From the NCBI RefSeq assembly GCF_019056515.1, contig NZ_CP064873.1, positions 1,426,001 to 1,490,000 on the forward strand: a stretch of 64,000 nt of DNA, in the 5' to 3' direction. This DNA is from Microbacterium paraoxydans (lineage in GTDB: Bacteria; Actinomycetota; Actinomycetes; Actinomycetales; Microbacteriaceae). Shown here piece by piece: positions 1 through 8,433 of this stretch. Under the pieces are notes generated by a model, which saw only the letters and a list, made by a program, of their open reading frames with translations, made no database searches and was not told where the DNA came from. The position numbers and the translations under genes were made by a program. Position 1 is the first letter of the stretch; every line of letters starts with the position of its first letter.

Positions 1-2
1 GT

Positions 3-155
3 GCTGTCCTGCCGGGGCGTGGCGCGTGGGTGCATCCGACACCCGAGTGCATGGAAGCCGCTCTGCGGCGTCGAGCTTTCGGAAGAGCACTGCGTGTGAC
101 CACTCAGCTGGACACACGGATCTTCGAACAGCACCCACCAAGAAACAAAGGCTGA
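3..155 (+). CDS. ylxR: YlxR family RNA-binding protein (DUF448), 3' part only
   Basis: Partial gene cut by the left window edge. Frame 3 reads an uninterrupted 50-codon tail that ends at TGA 153-155. It contains PGRGAWVHPTPEC and ALRRRAFGRALRV, which match the GRGAWVH...C...A...KAF.RALR pattern of the YlxR/DUF448 family. YlxR proteins are small RNA-binding proteins encoded between nusA and infB in many bacteria and thought to act in translation or transcription coupling. Its place immediately before the infB leader supports the call. Nothing can be said about its start. Confidence 0.85.
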   Translation, partial: AVLPGRGAWVHPTPECMEAALRRRAFGRALRVTTQLDTRIFEQHPPRNKG

Positions 156-249
156 ACAGCTATGGAAACAAAGTGAACGGCTCGAAATGAGACCCGTCCG
201 CGACTAGTGGTCTGCCCTGTCTGGGCAGACCGACCCAGACAGGAGAATT
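156..249 (+). promoter_or_regulatory. infB leader with chained micro-ORFs and alternative hairpins
   Basis: Leader between ylxR and infB. Seen directly: three micro-ORFs in three frames, each overlapping the next by 4 nt: METK (162-176), MNGSK from GTG (173-190) and MRPVRD (187-207). Two nucleotides later comes a perfect 9-bp hairpin (209-217 with 223-231). An alternative perfect 10-bp hairpin pairs 216-225 with 234-243 and covers the start of the Shine-Dalgarno AGGAG (241-245). The two hairpins share bases and cannot coexist. I infer a translational switch on infB; no regulator is known to me. Confidence 0.6.
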
Positions 250-2982
250 GTGGCTGGTAAACCACGCGTACATGAGATCGCCGCCGAACTCGGCGTCGAC
301 AGCAAGGTCGCACTTGCGAAGCTCAAGGAACTCGGCGAGTTCGTGAAGAGCCCGTCCTCGACGGTCGAGCCCCCGGTGGCGCGCAAGCTGCGCGCCGCGA
401 TCGAGGCCGACCCGTCCCTGAATGCGGCCTCCGAGCCCGCTGCGGCGAAGCCCGCCGCGAAGCCGGCACCGAAGTCCTCGGCGCCCACCCCCGGTCCGAA
501 GCCCGGCCCCAAGCCGGGTCCTGCAGCTCCGGCCGCACCCGCCCCGAGCCCGGCGCCCGCCCCCGCGGCGGAGAAGGCTCCGGCGCCGTCGGCGCCCGCG
601 AAGCCGTCGGCTCCGGCCCCGGCCGCACCGTCCTCCGGTGACGGCAACGCCCCGAAGCCCGGCGCGCCCCGCCCCGGCAACAACCCGTTCTCGTCCGCAC
701 AGGGCATGGGCCAGCGTCCCGCGGGTCCCCGTCCCGGCAACAACCCCTTCGCCTCGGCGCAGGGGATGGGCCAGCGCCCGACCCCCGGCAACATCCCGCG
801 TCCGCAGGCGCCCCGTCCCGGTGCTCCGCGCCCGGGTGCCCCGCGTCCCGGCTCGCCGCGACCCGGCGCACCTCGTGGTGGTCAGGGCGGTCGTCCCGGT
901 GCTCCGTTCCAGCAGCGTACGGGCGGCCCCGGTCGTCCCGGCGGCGGTGGCGGTCCCGGTGCGGGTCCCCGTCCCGGCGGCGGTTTCGCCGGTCGTCCCG
1001 GTGGTGGCGGTCGTGGCCGTGGTCCCGGCGGCGGTACGGCCGGTGCCTTCGGCAAGGGCGGCGGCAAGAGCAAGCAGCGCAAGTCGCGGCGGGCGAAGCG
1101 GCAAGAGTTCGAGATGCGGAGCGCCCCGGTCGTCGGTGGCGTCAACGTCACCCGTGGCAACGGCGAGACGATCCGCATGCGTCGCGGTGCCTCCATCGCG
1201 GACTTCGCCGACAAGATCGAGGCCCTGACCGGCTACACCGTGCAGCCGGGCACCCTCGTCACGATCCTCTTCAACCTCGGCGAGATGGCCACGGCCACCG
1301 AGTCGCTGGATGAGGCCACGTTCGAGGTCCTCGGTGAGGAGCTGGGATACAAGGTCCAGATGGTCTCGCCCGAGGACGAGGACAAGGAGCTCCTCGAGGG
1401 CTTCGGTCTCGACCTCGAGAAGGAGCTGGAGGAGGAGAGCGAGGACGACCTCGAGATCCGTCCCCCGGTCGTCACCGTCATGGGTCACGTCGACCACGGT
1501 AAGACGCGCCTCCTCGACGCGATCCGCCAGACCAACGTCATCGAGGGTGAGGCCGGCGGCATCACCCAGCACATCGGTGCCTACCAGGTCTGGACCGAGC
1601 ACGAGGGCATCGAGCGGGCGATCACGTTCATCGACACCCCCGGTCACGAGGCGTTCACCGCCATGCGTGCCCGTGGTGCGCAGGTCACCGACCTCGCGAT
1701 CCTCGTGGTCGCGGCCGACGACGGCATCATGCCGCAGACGGTCGAGGCGCTGAACCACGCCCAGGCAGCCAACGTGCCGATCGTGGTCGCGGTGAACAAG
1801 GTCGACAAGCCCGAGGCCAACCCGGCCAAGGTGCGTCAGCAGCTCACCGAGTACGGTCTGGTGGCCGAGGAGTACGGCGGCGACGTCATGTTCGTCGACG
1901 TCTCGGCCCGTGCCAACACCGGCATCCAGGAGCTCCTGGACGCGGTGCTGCTCACGGCGGACGCCGGTCTCGACCTGACCGCCAACCCGAACAAGGCCGC
2001 TCGCGGTGTCGCCATCGAGGCGAAGCTCGACAAGGGCCGCGGTTCGGTCGCGACGGTGCTGATCCAGTCCGGAACCCTCCGGGTCGGCGACGCGATCGTG
2101 GCGGGCACCGCTTACGGCCGTGTCCGCGCGATGATCGACGAGAACGGCGAGATCGTCGAGGCGGCCGCGCCGTCCCGTCCGGTCCAGGTGCAGGGTCTGA
2201 ACTCCGTGCCCCGCGCCGGCGACGTCTTCATCGTCACCGAGGAAGACCGCATGGCGCGTCAGATCGCGGAGAAGCGCGAAGCCGTCGAGCGCAACGCGCA
2301 GCTGGCCAAGGCTCGCAAGCGCATCTCGCTCGAGGACTTCACCCGTGCTCTCGAAGAGGGCAAGGTCGAGTCGCTCAACCTCATCATCAAGGGTGACGTC
2401 TCCGGTGCCGTCGAGGCGCTGGAGGAGTCGCTCCTCAAGATCGAGGTCGACGACTCGGTGCAGCTGCGCATCATCCACCGCGGTGTCGGTGCGATCACCG
2501 AGTCCGACGTGAACCTGGCGACGATCGACAACGCGATCATCGTGGGCTTCAACGTCCGCCCCGACACGAAGGCGCGCGAGCGTGCTCAGCGTGAGGGCGT
2601 GGACATCCGTTTCTACTCCGTCATCTACAACGCGATCGACGAGATCGAGAGCTCGCTCAAGGGCATGCTCAAGCCGGAGTACGAAGAGGTCCAGTCGGGT
2701 GTCGCCGAGATCCGCGAGGTGTTCCGCTCCTCGAAGTTCGGCAACATCGCCGGTGTCATCGTGCGGTCCGGGACGATCACGCGCAACGCGAAGGCCCGCG
2801 TCATCCGCGACGGCGTCGTCATCGCCGATGGCCTCGCCATCGAGTCGCTGCGCCGGTTCAAGGACGACGTCACCGAGGTGCGGACGGACTACGAGGCCGG
2901 TATCGGCCTCGGCAAGTACAACGACATCCAGGTCGGCGACGAGATCGAGACGACCGAGATGGTGGAGAAGCCGCGCGGCTGA
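250..2982 (+). CDS. infB: translation initiation factor IF-2
   Basis: GTPase that delivers initiator fMet-tRNA to the 30S subunit and promotes subunit joining. The 910-residue protein has the long actinobacterial layout: an N-terminal IF2_N domain (about residues 2-50, [13 protein letters not shown]), a Pro/Ala/Gly/Arg-rich linker (about 55-275) with a near-duplicate [15 protein letters not shown] block, a second IF2_N-like stretch, then the G domain with G1 GHVDHGKT (412-419), DTPGHEAF and NKVD, followed by domains II to IV. The start is GTG 250 behind AGGAG at 241-245, which fits the conserved [11 protein letters not shown] beginning. It is followed by a strong hairpin and then rbfA. Confidence 0.98.
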   Translation: MAGKPRVHEIAAELGVDSKVALAKLKELGEFVKSPSSTVEPPVARKLRAAIEADPSLNAASEPAAAKPAAKPAPKSSAPTPGPKPGPKPGPAAPAAPAPSPAPAPAAEKAPAPSAPAKPSAPAPAAPSSGDGNAPKPGAPRPGNNPFSSAQGMGQRPAGPRPGNNPFASAQGMGQRPTPGNIPRPQAPRPGAPRPGAPRPGSPRPGAPRGGQGGRPGAPFQQRTGGPGRPGGGGGPGAGPRPGGGFAGRPGGGGRGRGPGGGTAGAFGKGGGKSKQRKSRRAKRQEFEMRSAPVVGGVNVTRGNGETIRMRRGASIADFADKIEALTGYTVQPGTLVTILFNLGEMATATESLDEATFEVLGEELGYKVQMVSPEDEDKELLEGFGLDLEKELEEESEDDLEIRPPVVTVMGHVDHGKTRLLDAIRQTNVIEGEAGGITQHIGAYQVWTEHEGIERAITFIDTPGHEAFTAMRARGAQVTDLAILVVAADDGIMPQTVEALNHAQAANVPIVVAVNKVDKPEANPAKVRQQLTEYGLVAEEYGGDVMFVDVSARANTGIQELLDAVLLTADAGLDLTANPNKAARGVAIEAKLDKGRGSVATVLIQSGTLRVGDAIVAGTAYGRVRAMIDENGEIVEAAAPSRPVQVQGLNSVPRAGDVFIVTEEDRMARQIAEKREAVERNAQLAKARKRISLEDFTRALEEGKVESLNLIIKGDVSGAVEALEESLLKIEVDDSVQLRIIHRGVGAITESDVNLATIDNAIIVGFNVRPDTKARERAQREGVDIRFYSVIYNAIDEIESSLKGMLKPEYEEVQSGVAEIREVFRSSKFGNIAGVIVRSGTITRNAKARVIRDGVVIADGLAIESLRRFKDDVTEVRTDYEAGIGLGKYNDIQVGDEIETTEMVEKPRG

Positions 2983-2995
2983 TCCGCACGACTGC

Positions 2996-3039
2996 GGCGG
3001 CTGCCTCCTCCTCCCGTGACGGGGGAGGAGGCAGCCGCC
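2996..3039 (+). terminator. GC-rich hairpin after infB
   Basis: Long near-perfect inverted repeat (arms about 2996-3015 and 3021-3039, loop GTGAC) with no T-run, typical of actinobacterial hairpins. It sits between the infB stop and the rbfA Shine-Dalgarno, so it may attenuate or process the transcript rather than end it. Confidence 0.6.
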
Positions 3040-3087
3040 TCCGCGGTTCGCTGGGAACCGCGACGCACAGAGGTGGGAGAAGGAACA

Positions 3088-3516
3088 ATGGCTGGTGAAC
3101 GACAGGCCCGACTCGCGGATCGCATCCGCGTGATCCTCGCCGAGCGCTTGGAGAAGGGGCTGCGCGACCCGCGTCTCGGCTTCGTGACCATCACCGACGT
3201 CCGCGTGAGCGGCGATCTGCAGCACGCGTCCGTGTTCTACACGGTGCTCGGCACGGAAGAGGAGCGCCTCGCCAGCGGTGCCGCGCTCACGTCCGCGACC
3301 GGAATGCTGCGCAGCGAGGTCGGTCGACAGCTCAGCACTCGACTCGTCCCCACGCTCGAATTCATCCCGGACGCGCTCCCGGAGAACGCCGACCACATCA
3401 CCGCTCTGCTGCGCGAGGCGCAGGAGCGCGACGCGGAGGTGGCCAAGCTGGCCTCGTCCGCGACCCACGCCGGCGAGGCCGACCCCTACCGGTCGGACGA
3501 CGACGACGAGGACTGA
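3088..3516 (+). CDS. rbfA: 30S ribosome-binding factor RbfA
   Basis: Cold-shock and ribosome-assembly factor that binds the 16S rRNA 5' region during 30S maturation. The 142-residue product begins MAGERQARLADRIRVILAE and contains the KH-like core DPRLGFVTITDVRVSGDLQHASVF. It ends with an acidic tail (DDDDED). I chose ATG 3088 because GAGAAGGA lies at a suitable distance upstream; an in-frame GTG at 3016 would start inside the infB terminator hairpin and add residues unlike the family. It follows infB, the usual order nusA-ylxR-infB-rbfA. Confidence 0.95.
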   Translation: MAGERQARLADRIRVILAERLEKGLRDPRLGFVTITDVRVSGDLQHASVFYTVLGTEEERLASGAALTSATGMLRSEVGRQLSTRLVPTLEFIPDALPENADHITALLREAQERDAEVAKLASSATHAGEADPYRSDDDDED

Positions 3517-3622
3517 TCCCGTCTGATACCCTCAGGTCCGCGGCGGGACAACCGGTGGATCTGGGGGGATCGACATTCAGGCGACGAGCACGCCCGCGGG
3601 CCTCTTCGTCGCGCCTGTCGTC

Positions 3623-5728
3623 GTGGAGCCGCTGCTGGATGAGCTTCGACGGCGGGATCTGTGCTGCGCGCCGCACGTGGCGGCGCAGCTGGGCGCCGCG
3701 CTGCCTGACGATGCCGAGGCCGTGCTCGCCGTCGCGGCTCGCCTCACACCGGAGCAGCGCCGCGGATTGAGTCGGATGCCGTGGCCGCTGCCGTCCGCGG
3801 CGGTCCATGCCGGCATCCGCGGGCTGGCGAGCGCCGACCGACTGCTCCTGCTCACGGTGGTGCTGGCACTCGAGGAGGAGCTGGATCCGATCCTCGCGGC
3901 CGACGGACGCCGCGTGGAGGAGATACGGGCCAGCGCCGCCGCGCCGCATCTGACGATCCACGCGGGCTCGATCCGGCTCACCGACCCGCGCGTGGCCGCG
4001 GAGGTGTACGCGGCCGCGTCGGCGGCGGAGGTCGCGCGCGTGCACACCCGGCTGGCTGACGCCGCGGTCGCACGCGGGGACCGGAGTGGGGAGGCGTGGC
4101 ATCGCGCGCGATCGTGCGCCGCGCGGGATCGTCGGGCCGCAGCGGTCCTGACAGCGCGGGCCCGTGTCGCGGCCGACGCGGGGCTCACCGAGCGCGCGCT
4201 GCTCCTGGCCGGTGAGGCCGCCGCGCACGCGACCGGCGCCGTCGGCGAGGAGGCCAGGGTGCTCGCCGGCTGCGCGGCGCTCGCCTGCGGCTACGCCGCG
4301 GATGCCGAGGCGTGGCTGAGCGGTCTCTTCCCGGGCGCGGCGGAGCATCGACGGGCACGGGCGCTCGGCCCCTACCTCGCCGCCCGCACCCTTCGGCACG
4401 GCCTCGTTCCCGCCGTCGATCCGCGGCGGCTCGCCTCCGGCTCCGCGGCCGACGCCACGGCATGGGCGCGATCCGCGGGGCTCGTCGCGATCCTGTGCGC
4501 GGAACGTCGCGACCGCGGGGCCGAGTGGCGCTGGCTCGCCCAGGTCCGCGGAGCCTCCCACGCGGGGACGGACCGTGCGCTGCGCGATGCCGTGGTGGGG
4601 GTGTGCGCTCTCCTCGCCGGCGACGTCATGCCGGCGAGCGGGACCGCGGGCCTCGGCGGGCTCGGCGGCGTAGCGGCGGCGCTGCAGATGGCATGCGCGG
4701 GCGACATCGACGAGGGCCTGCGGCTGCTGCGCACGGGAGGACTTCCCGGAGCGGAGCGCGATCCGGTGTTCCCCGGCTTCGAGAGCAGCCCGGTCGTGCG
4801 GGCCTACCGCGCTGTCACCGAGGTGCTGCTCCTCGTCTGGCGGGGAGACATCGGTCCGGCCAGGGAACTGCTCCGGCACGCGGCGGTCGAGCTCCCCGTC
4901 GCCATCCCGTTCGCCGGTCTCGGTGTCGTCCTGGCGCGGCGGCTCGACCTGGCGGTGCTCGGCGCCCTGGGCCCGATCGCGCGTGCACTCACCGACGTCC
5001 TTGCTCCCGCCGCCGGGTCGGACGTGCTGGTCGATCGCGCCGTCGAGGCCTTTCTGGACGGTTCCTTCGAGGTGGCCGTCGGCGCCATGGGGCTGTGGCG
5101 GGACCGCGGAGCCCCGCAGCCGGTGTTCGCGGTGCCGGGAGTCGACGAGGTCGTGCTCTGGTCGCCGTGGGGATACCGGCCGGGGACCGTGCGGCCGCCG
5201 GAGAGCGAGATCGCCGCGGCGCTGCGGCGGGCGGTCGTCGGTTCCGCCGGCCCCACTTGGCGCACGGACCAGGAGGAGCTGCGGGTGGCGGCGAGCCGGC
5301 TTCGGTCTCCGTTCGCCCGCGGGCGGGTCGAGTCCCTCCTCGGGGTCCGATCCGGTCTGCACGGAGACGTGGTCTCGGCACGCGGGCACCTCGCGCAGGC
5401 CGAGCGGCTGTTCGAGGTCGCCGGAGCGCGAGCCTGGGAGCGCGCGGTGCGACGACGGCGGGAACGGCTCGAGGCGTCCGGGACCACGGCGGACGGGACG
5501 GCGGCCCTGCCCGCCTGCCGGAGCGCCTGGGCTCAGCGACTGACGCCTCGGGAAATCGAGGTGGCGATGCTCGCGGTCGGCGGGACGGCGAACCGCGCGA
5601 TCGCGGAGCGGCTGTCGGTCTCGGTCCGCACGGTCGAGGTGCACCTCGGACGCGCGTTCGCGAAGCTGCATGTCCGCAGCCGCGTCGAACTGACCGTGCT
5701 GGCCCACCGCACCGAACAGCTCCTCTGA
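3623..5728 (+). CDS. LuxR-family transcriptional regulator (LAL-like, without visible ATPase)
   Basis: A large regulator of about 700 residues. The C-terminus holds a clear LuxR/GerE helix-turn-helix (LTPREIEVAMLAVGG...NRAIAERLSVSVRTVEVHL). The central part is an Ala/Leu/Arg-rich helical array like the repeat region of MalT/LAL regulators, but no Walker A motif is visible, so it resembles the C-terminal half of a LAL protein. The start is uncertain: GTG 3623 is the first canonical start after the in-frame stop at 3524, yet it has no Shine-Dalgarno. ATC 3569 or ATT 3575, next to the G-run 3563-3568, would keep the open upstream codons. Target genes and ligand are unknown. Confidence 0.8.
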   Translation: MEPLLDELRRRDLCCAPHVAAQLGAALPDDAEAVLAVAARLTPEQRRGLSRMPWPLPSAAVHAGIRGLASADRLLLLTVVLALEEELDPILAADGRRVEEIRASAAAPHLTIHAGSIRLTDPRVAAEVYAAASAAEVARVHTRLADAAVARGDRSGEAWHRARSCAARDRRAAAVLTARARVAADAGLTERALLLAGEAAAHATGAVGEEARVLAGCAALACGYAADAEAWLSGLFPGAAEHRRARALGPYLAARTLRHGLVPAVDPRRLASGSAADATAWARSAGLVAILCAERRDRGAEWRWLAQVRGASHAGTDRALRDAVVGVCALLAGDVMPASGTAGLGGLGGVAAALQMACAGDIDEGLRLLRTGGLPGAERDPVFPGFESSPVVRAYRAVTEVLLLVWRGDIGPARELLRHAAVELPVAIPFAGLGVVLARRLDLAVLGALGPIARALTDVLAPAAGSDVLVDRAVEAFLDGSFEVAVGAMGLWRDRGAPQPVFAVPGVDEVVLWSPWGYRPGTVRPPESEIAAALRRAVVGSAGPTWRTDQEELRVAASRLRSPFARGRVESLLGVRSGLHGDVVSARGHLAQAERLFEVAGARAWERAVRRRRERLEASGTTADGTAALPACRSAWAQRLTPREIEVAMLAVGGTANRAIAERLSVSVRTVEVHLGRAFAKLHVRSRVELTVLAHRTEQLL

Positions 5729-5732
5729 GCGC

Positions 5733-6629
5733 TCACCGTGGCAGGGAGAGGCCCTCCCCGTCGGCTTCCGCGAGCCCGTCGGCGATGAGGGAGTCGATCG
5801 CACGGTCCCGCTGACGCACGTCGGGCCAGTCCGGGAGGACGGCGGTGAGCGGGACCGCGGCGGGGGCGGCGGCGCGCAGGAGCCGGAGCACGGCGCCGCG
5901 GGCCTGGCGGTCCGAACCCTCGTACGCAGCCTGTCGTCGTCGCTCATCCCCGGTGTCGGGTCGGCCGGCCGCGAGCCACGCACACCCGTCCGCCAGCGGG
6001 CAGCGTTCGCATCGGGGCGCACGGGACGTGCAGATCGTCGCGCCGAGCTCCATCGCCGCGGCGTTGAGGACGGCGGCCTCGGCGGGGTCCGCGGGCAGCA
6101 GCGCCGCCATGAGCGCGAGGTCGCGGCGGGACGGGGATCCCGGTTGCGCTCGTCCCTCGACCGCCCTGGCGAGCACGCGACGGGTGTTGGTGTCGACGAC
6201 GGGATGACGGTCGCCGTAGGCGAAGACGGCCACGGCACGAGCGGTGTAGTCGCCGATCCCGGAGAGGGCGAGGAGGGCGTCGACGTCACGCGGCACGACG
6301 CCGCCGTGGCGCTCGACCACCTCGACGGCCGCACGGTGCAGCCACAGGGCGCGCCGCGGATAGCCGAGGTTCGCCCATTGCTGCACGACGTCCGCCGGAG
6401 ACGCGGCCGCCATCGCGCGGGGTGTGGGCCACCGCGTCAGCCACGCGTCGAGGTGCGGGATCACGCGGGTCACGGGCGTCTGCTGCAGCATGAACTCGCT
6501 CACCAGCACGCCCCAGGCGCCGAAGGCGGCGTGGAACTCCGGGCGGCGCCACGGCAGATCGCGCGCCTCCTCGGCGTACCAGCCGTGCAGGGGCGTCATC
6601 GTCGCAGGAGACGGTGCGGGCGCGGCCAT
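5733..6629 (-). CDS. mutY: A/G-specific adenine DNA glycosylase MutY
   Basis: Base-excision repair enzyme that removes adenine mispaired with 8-oxoguanine. The 298-residue protein has the catalytic glutamate in EFMLQQTPV (E45), the helix-hairpin-helix LLALSGIGDYTA followed by the catalytic aspartate in VVDTN (D146), and a [4Fe-4S] ligand set C200-x6-C207-x2-C210-x5-C216. It lacks the C-terminal NUDIX-like 8-oxoG recognition domain of E. coli MutY, as in many actinobacterial homologues. The start ATG 6629 is preceded by TAGGCT-N6, which predicts a leaderless mRNA. It is divergent from truB and converges on the LuxR regulator with a 4-nt gap. Confidence 0.93.
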   Translation of the reverse strand: MAAPAPSPATMTPLHGWYAEEARDLPWRRPEFHAAFGAWGVLVSEFMLQQTPVTRVIPHLDAWLTRWPTPRAMAAASPADVVQQWANLGYPRRALWLHRAAVEVVERHGGVVPRDVDALLALSGIGDYTARAVAVFAYGDRHPVVDTNTRRVLARAVEGRAQPGSPSRRDLALMAALLPADPAEAAVLNAAAMELGATICTSRAPRCERCPLADGCAWLAAGRPDTGDERRRQAAYEGSDRQARGAVLRLLRAAAPAAVPLTAVLPDWPDVRQRDRAIDSLIADGLAEADGEGLSLPR

Positions 6630-6685
6630 CCCTCCAGCCTAGGCGAGCGGTCGCCGCTCCCGGCCTCGGTAGGCTGGAGGGATGG
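6626..6685. promoter_or_regulatory. divergent mutY-truB leaderless promoters in mirrored arms
   Basis: The 52-nt gap between the two start codons carries the same sequence, TAGGCTGGAGGGATGG, at both ends in opposite orientation. In each arm TAGGCT (6636-6641 on the minus strand, 6670-6675 on the plus strand) lies exactly 6 nt before the ATG, the placement expected for a -10 box of a leaderless transcript. GGAGGG directly abuts the ATG and is too close to act as a Shine-Dalgarno. Confidence 0.6.
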
Positions 6686-7575
6686 CGACCCCCGGCATCC
6701 TCCTCGTCGACAAGCCCGGCGGGCTGACCAGTCACGATGTGGTCGGCCGCACCCGACGGGCCTTCGGGACCCGCAAGGTAGGCCACGCCGGGACTCTCGA
6801 CCCGATGGCCACCGGACTGCTCGTCATCGGCATCGAGGGGGCGACCCGCCTCCTCACCTACATCGTGGGCGCGGAGAAGACCTACGAGGCGACCATCCGG
6901 CTCGGTGCCGTCACCTCCACGGATGACGCGGAGGGCGAGATCCTCCACCGCGCGGATGAGAGCGCCCTCGCGGCGATCGAGGAGGCGGCGATCGATGCCG
7001 GAGTGGCCGCGCTGACGGGCGCGATCTCCCAGGTCCCGAGTGCGGTGTCGGCGATCAAAGTCGACGGCCGCCGCGCCTACGACCGCGTCCGTGCGGGGGA
7101 GGAAGTCGTCCTCCCGCCGCGAGACGTCGTCGTGTCCCGATTCGACGTCGTCGCGCGTCGCCGCGACGACCACGCGATCGACCTCGATGTCGTCGTGGAC
7201 TGCTCGTCCGGAACCTACATCCGCTCGCTGGCCCGCGATTTGGGTGCCGCCCTCGGTGTCGGCGGCCACCTGACCGCCCTCCGCCGCACCCGTGTCGGCC
7301 CGTTCGACGTGCGTGACGCCGTGACGATCGACGCCCTCGAGGGCGCTCCCGTGCTCACCCCCGCCGCCGCCGCCGGCCGCGTGCTCTCCGTCCTCCCCGT
7401 CACGGCGGACGAGGCGCGGGACCTGCGACACGGCAAGCGCCTCGCCGGGCAGGCGGTGCGGCTGGACGGCCCGCTCGCGGCCGCCATCGAAGACGACGGC
7501 ACGCTCGTGGGGATCGTCGAGAAGCGCGGTGCCGATGTGAAGAGCGCCATGAACATGCCGGAGGTCTCCCGATGA
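6682..7575 (+). CDS. truB: tRNA pseudouridine(55) synthase TruB
   Basis: Converts U55 of the T-loop of tRNAs to pseudouridine. The 297-residue protein opens with GILLVDKPGGLTSHDVV and contains the family signature GHAGTLDPMATG with the nucleophilic aspartate D40, followed by TYEATIRLGAVTSTDDAEG and the CSSGTYIRSLARDLG motif. The start ATG 6682 is predicted leaderless. The gene overlaps the next small membrane-protein gene by 4 nt (ATGA), so the two are translationally coupled; ribF follows two genes later, the usual truB-ribF neighbourhood. Confidence 0.96.
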   Translation: MATPGILLVDKPGGLTSHDVVGRTRRAFGTRKVGHAGTLDPMATGLLVIGIEGATRLLTYIVGAEKTYEATIRLGAVTSTDDAEGEILHRADESALAAIEEAAIDAGVAALTGAISQVPSAVSAIKVDGRRAYDRVRAGEEVVLPPRDVVVSRFDVVARRRDDHAIDLDVVVDCSSGTYIRSLARDLGAALGVGGHLTALRRTRVGPFDVRDAVTIDALEGAPVLTPAAAAGRVLSVLPVTADEARDLRHGKRLAGQAVRLDGPLAAAIEDDGTLVGIVEKRGADVKSAMNMPEVSR

Positions 7576-7940
7576 TCCTGTGGTTCACGATCGTGCAGAT
7601 CGTCGTCGCCGTCGCCGCCGGCCTCTTCTGCCTCGGCGCGGGGTTCGCCGGCCGTCGCCCCAGCGATTTCTCCGTCGGGGCGCTCGCTCTCGTCGAGGTG
7701 CTGCTGATCGTGCAGATCGTCGTCGCCATCGTCGCGCCGCTCGCGGGGAACCCGCCGACCGGGGACCTGCTGGAGCTCTGGGTGTATCTCGTCTCGGCGG
7801 CTCTGCTGCCCGTGGGCGCGGTGCTCTGGGCCCTCATGGAACGCAGCCGGTGGAGCACCGTCGTGCTCGGCGTGGCCGCGCTCGCGATCGCGATCATGCT
7901 CTGGCGCATGCAGGTCATCTGGACCGTGCAGGTCGCCTGA
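7572..7940 (+). CDS. small membrane protein, unknown function
   Basis: A 122-residue protein with four predicted transmembrane segments (about residues 2-25, 33-57, 66-89, 95-116) and almost no soluble part apart from short Arg-containing loops (AGRRPSD, MERSRW). It overlaps truB by 4 nt, so co-translation is expected. I do not recognise a family with a defined role; genes of this type are commonly wedged between truB and ribF in Microbacteriaceae-like neighbourhoods, but that is recollection, not something the sequence proves. Confidence 0.75.
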   Translation: MILWFTIVQIVVAVAAGLFCLGAGFAGRRPSDFSVGALALVEVLLIVQIVVAIVAPLAGNPPTGDLLELWVYLVSAALLPVGAVLWALMERSRWSTVVLGVAALAIAIMLWRMQVIWTVQVA

Positions 7941-7979
7941 GGAGCACCCCGAGCGGACGCCGGGCAGCTCGCCCGGCTC

Positions 7980-7985
7980 TAGGAT
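7980..7985 (+). promoter_or_regulatory. -10 element TAGGAT of the 7996 gene
   Basis: TAGGAT overlaps an upstream in-frame ATG (7984). With a usual 6-10 nt distance to the transcription start, RNA would begin close to ATG 7996, which argues for the downstream start. Confidence 0.45.
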
Positions 7986-7995
7986 GGAATGCGCT

Positions 7996-8433
7996 ATGAG
8001 CTCCACCGCCCCCTCCACTCGGATGACCGGTATCGGTCGTGTCCTGGTGATCGTCTACGCCGTGATGGCGCTGGCGGCCACCGGGCGCAGCTTCGTGCAG
8101 ATCGTCCGGCGATTCGACGAGGCCCCGTTGGCCTACAGCCTCTCGGCGCTGGCCGCGGTCGTGTACGTCCTGGCGACGCTCGCGCTCGTCTTCGCGCGTC
8201 GTCGCGGCTGGTACACCGTCGCGTGGGTGGCGATCGTCTTCGAACTCACCGGTGTCCTGGTCGTCGGCGTGCTCAGCCTCGTCCTCCCCGAGCTCTTCCA
8301 GCACGAGACCGTATGGTCGCTGTTCGGGCGCGGCTACCTCTTCATCCCCCTCGTCCTCCCGATCTTCGGGATCTGGTGGCTGCGCACGCACCGGCCCGTC
8401 GAGACCGCGCGTCCGGTCGAGGTCGCCGCGTGA
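7996..8433 (+). CDS. four-helix membrane protein, unknown function
   Basis: A 145-residue product with four hydrophobic segments (starting near GRVLVIVYAVMALAAT, AYSLSALAAVVYVLAT, TVAWVAIVFELTGVLVV and YLFIPLVLPIFGIWWL) and a short C-terminal tail. No known catalytic motif is seen. I chose ATG 7996 over ATG 7984 because a -10 hexamer overlaps the latter. Its TGA is shared with the ribF GTG start (GTGA), so ribF translation is probably coupled to it. Confidence 0.75.
   Translation: MSSTAPSTRMTGIGRVLVIVYAVMALAATGRSFVQIVRRFDEAPLAYSLSALAAVVYVLATLALVFARRRGWYTVAWVAIVFELTGVLVVGVLSLVLPELFQHETVWSLFGRGYLFIPLVLPIFGIWWLRTHRPVETARPVEVAA

Noticed and set aside
3016..3087. N-terminal extension of rbfA from an upstream GTG
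   Set aside because: It lies in the terminator hairpin, and ATG 3088 with GAGAAGGA gives the normal family N-terminus.
160..3468. Very long open frame on the minus strand across infB
   Set aside because: It mirrors the coding frame of infB in high-GC DNA; the predicted protein is Asp/Arg/His/Leu-rich with no recognisable domain, while infB on the plus strand is unmistakable. Similar antisense frames over pnp, the SNF2 gene, rnj and ftsK were rejected for the same reason.
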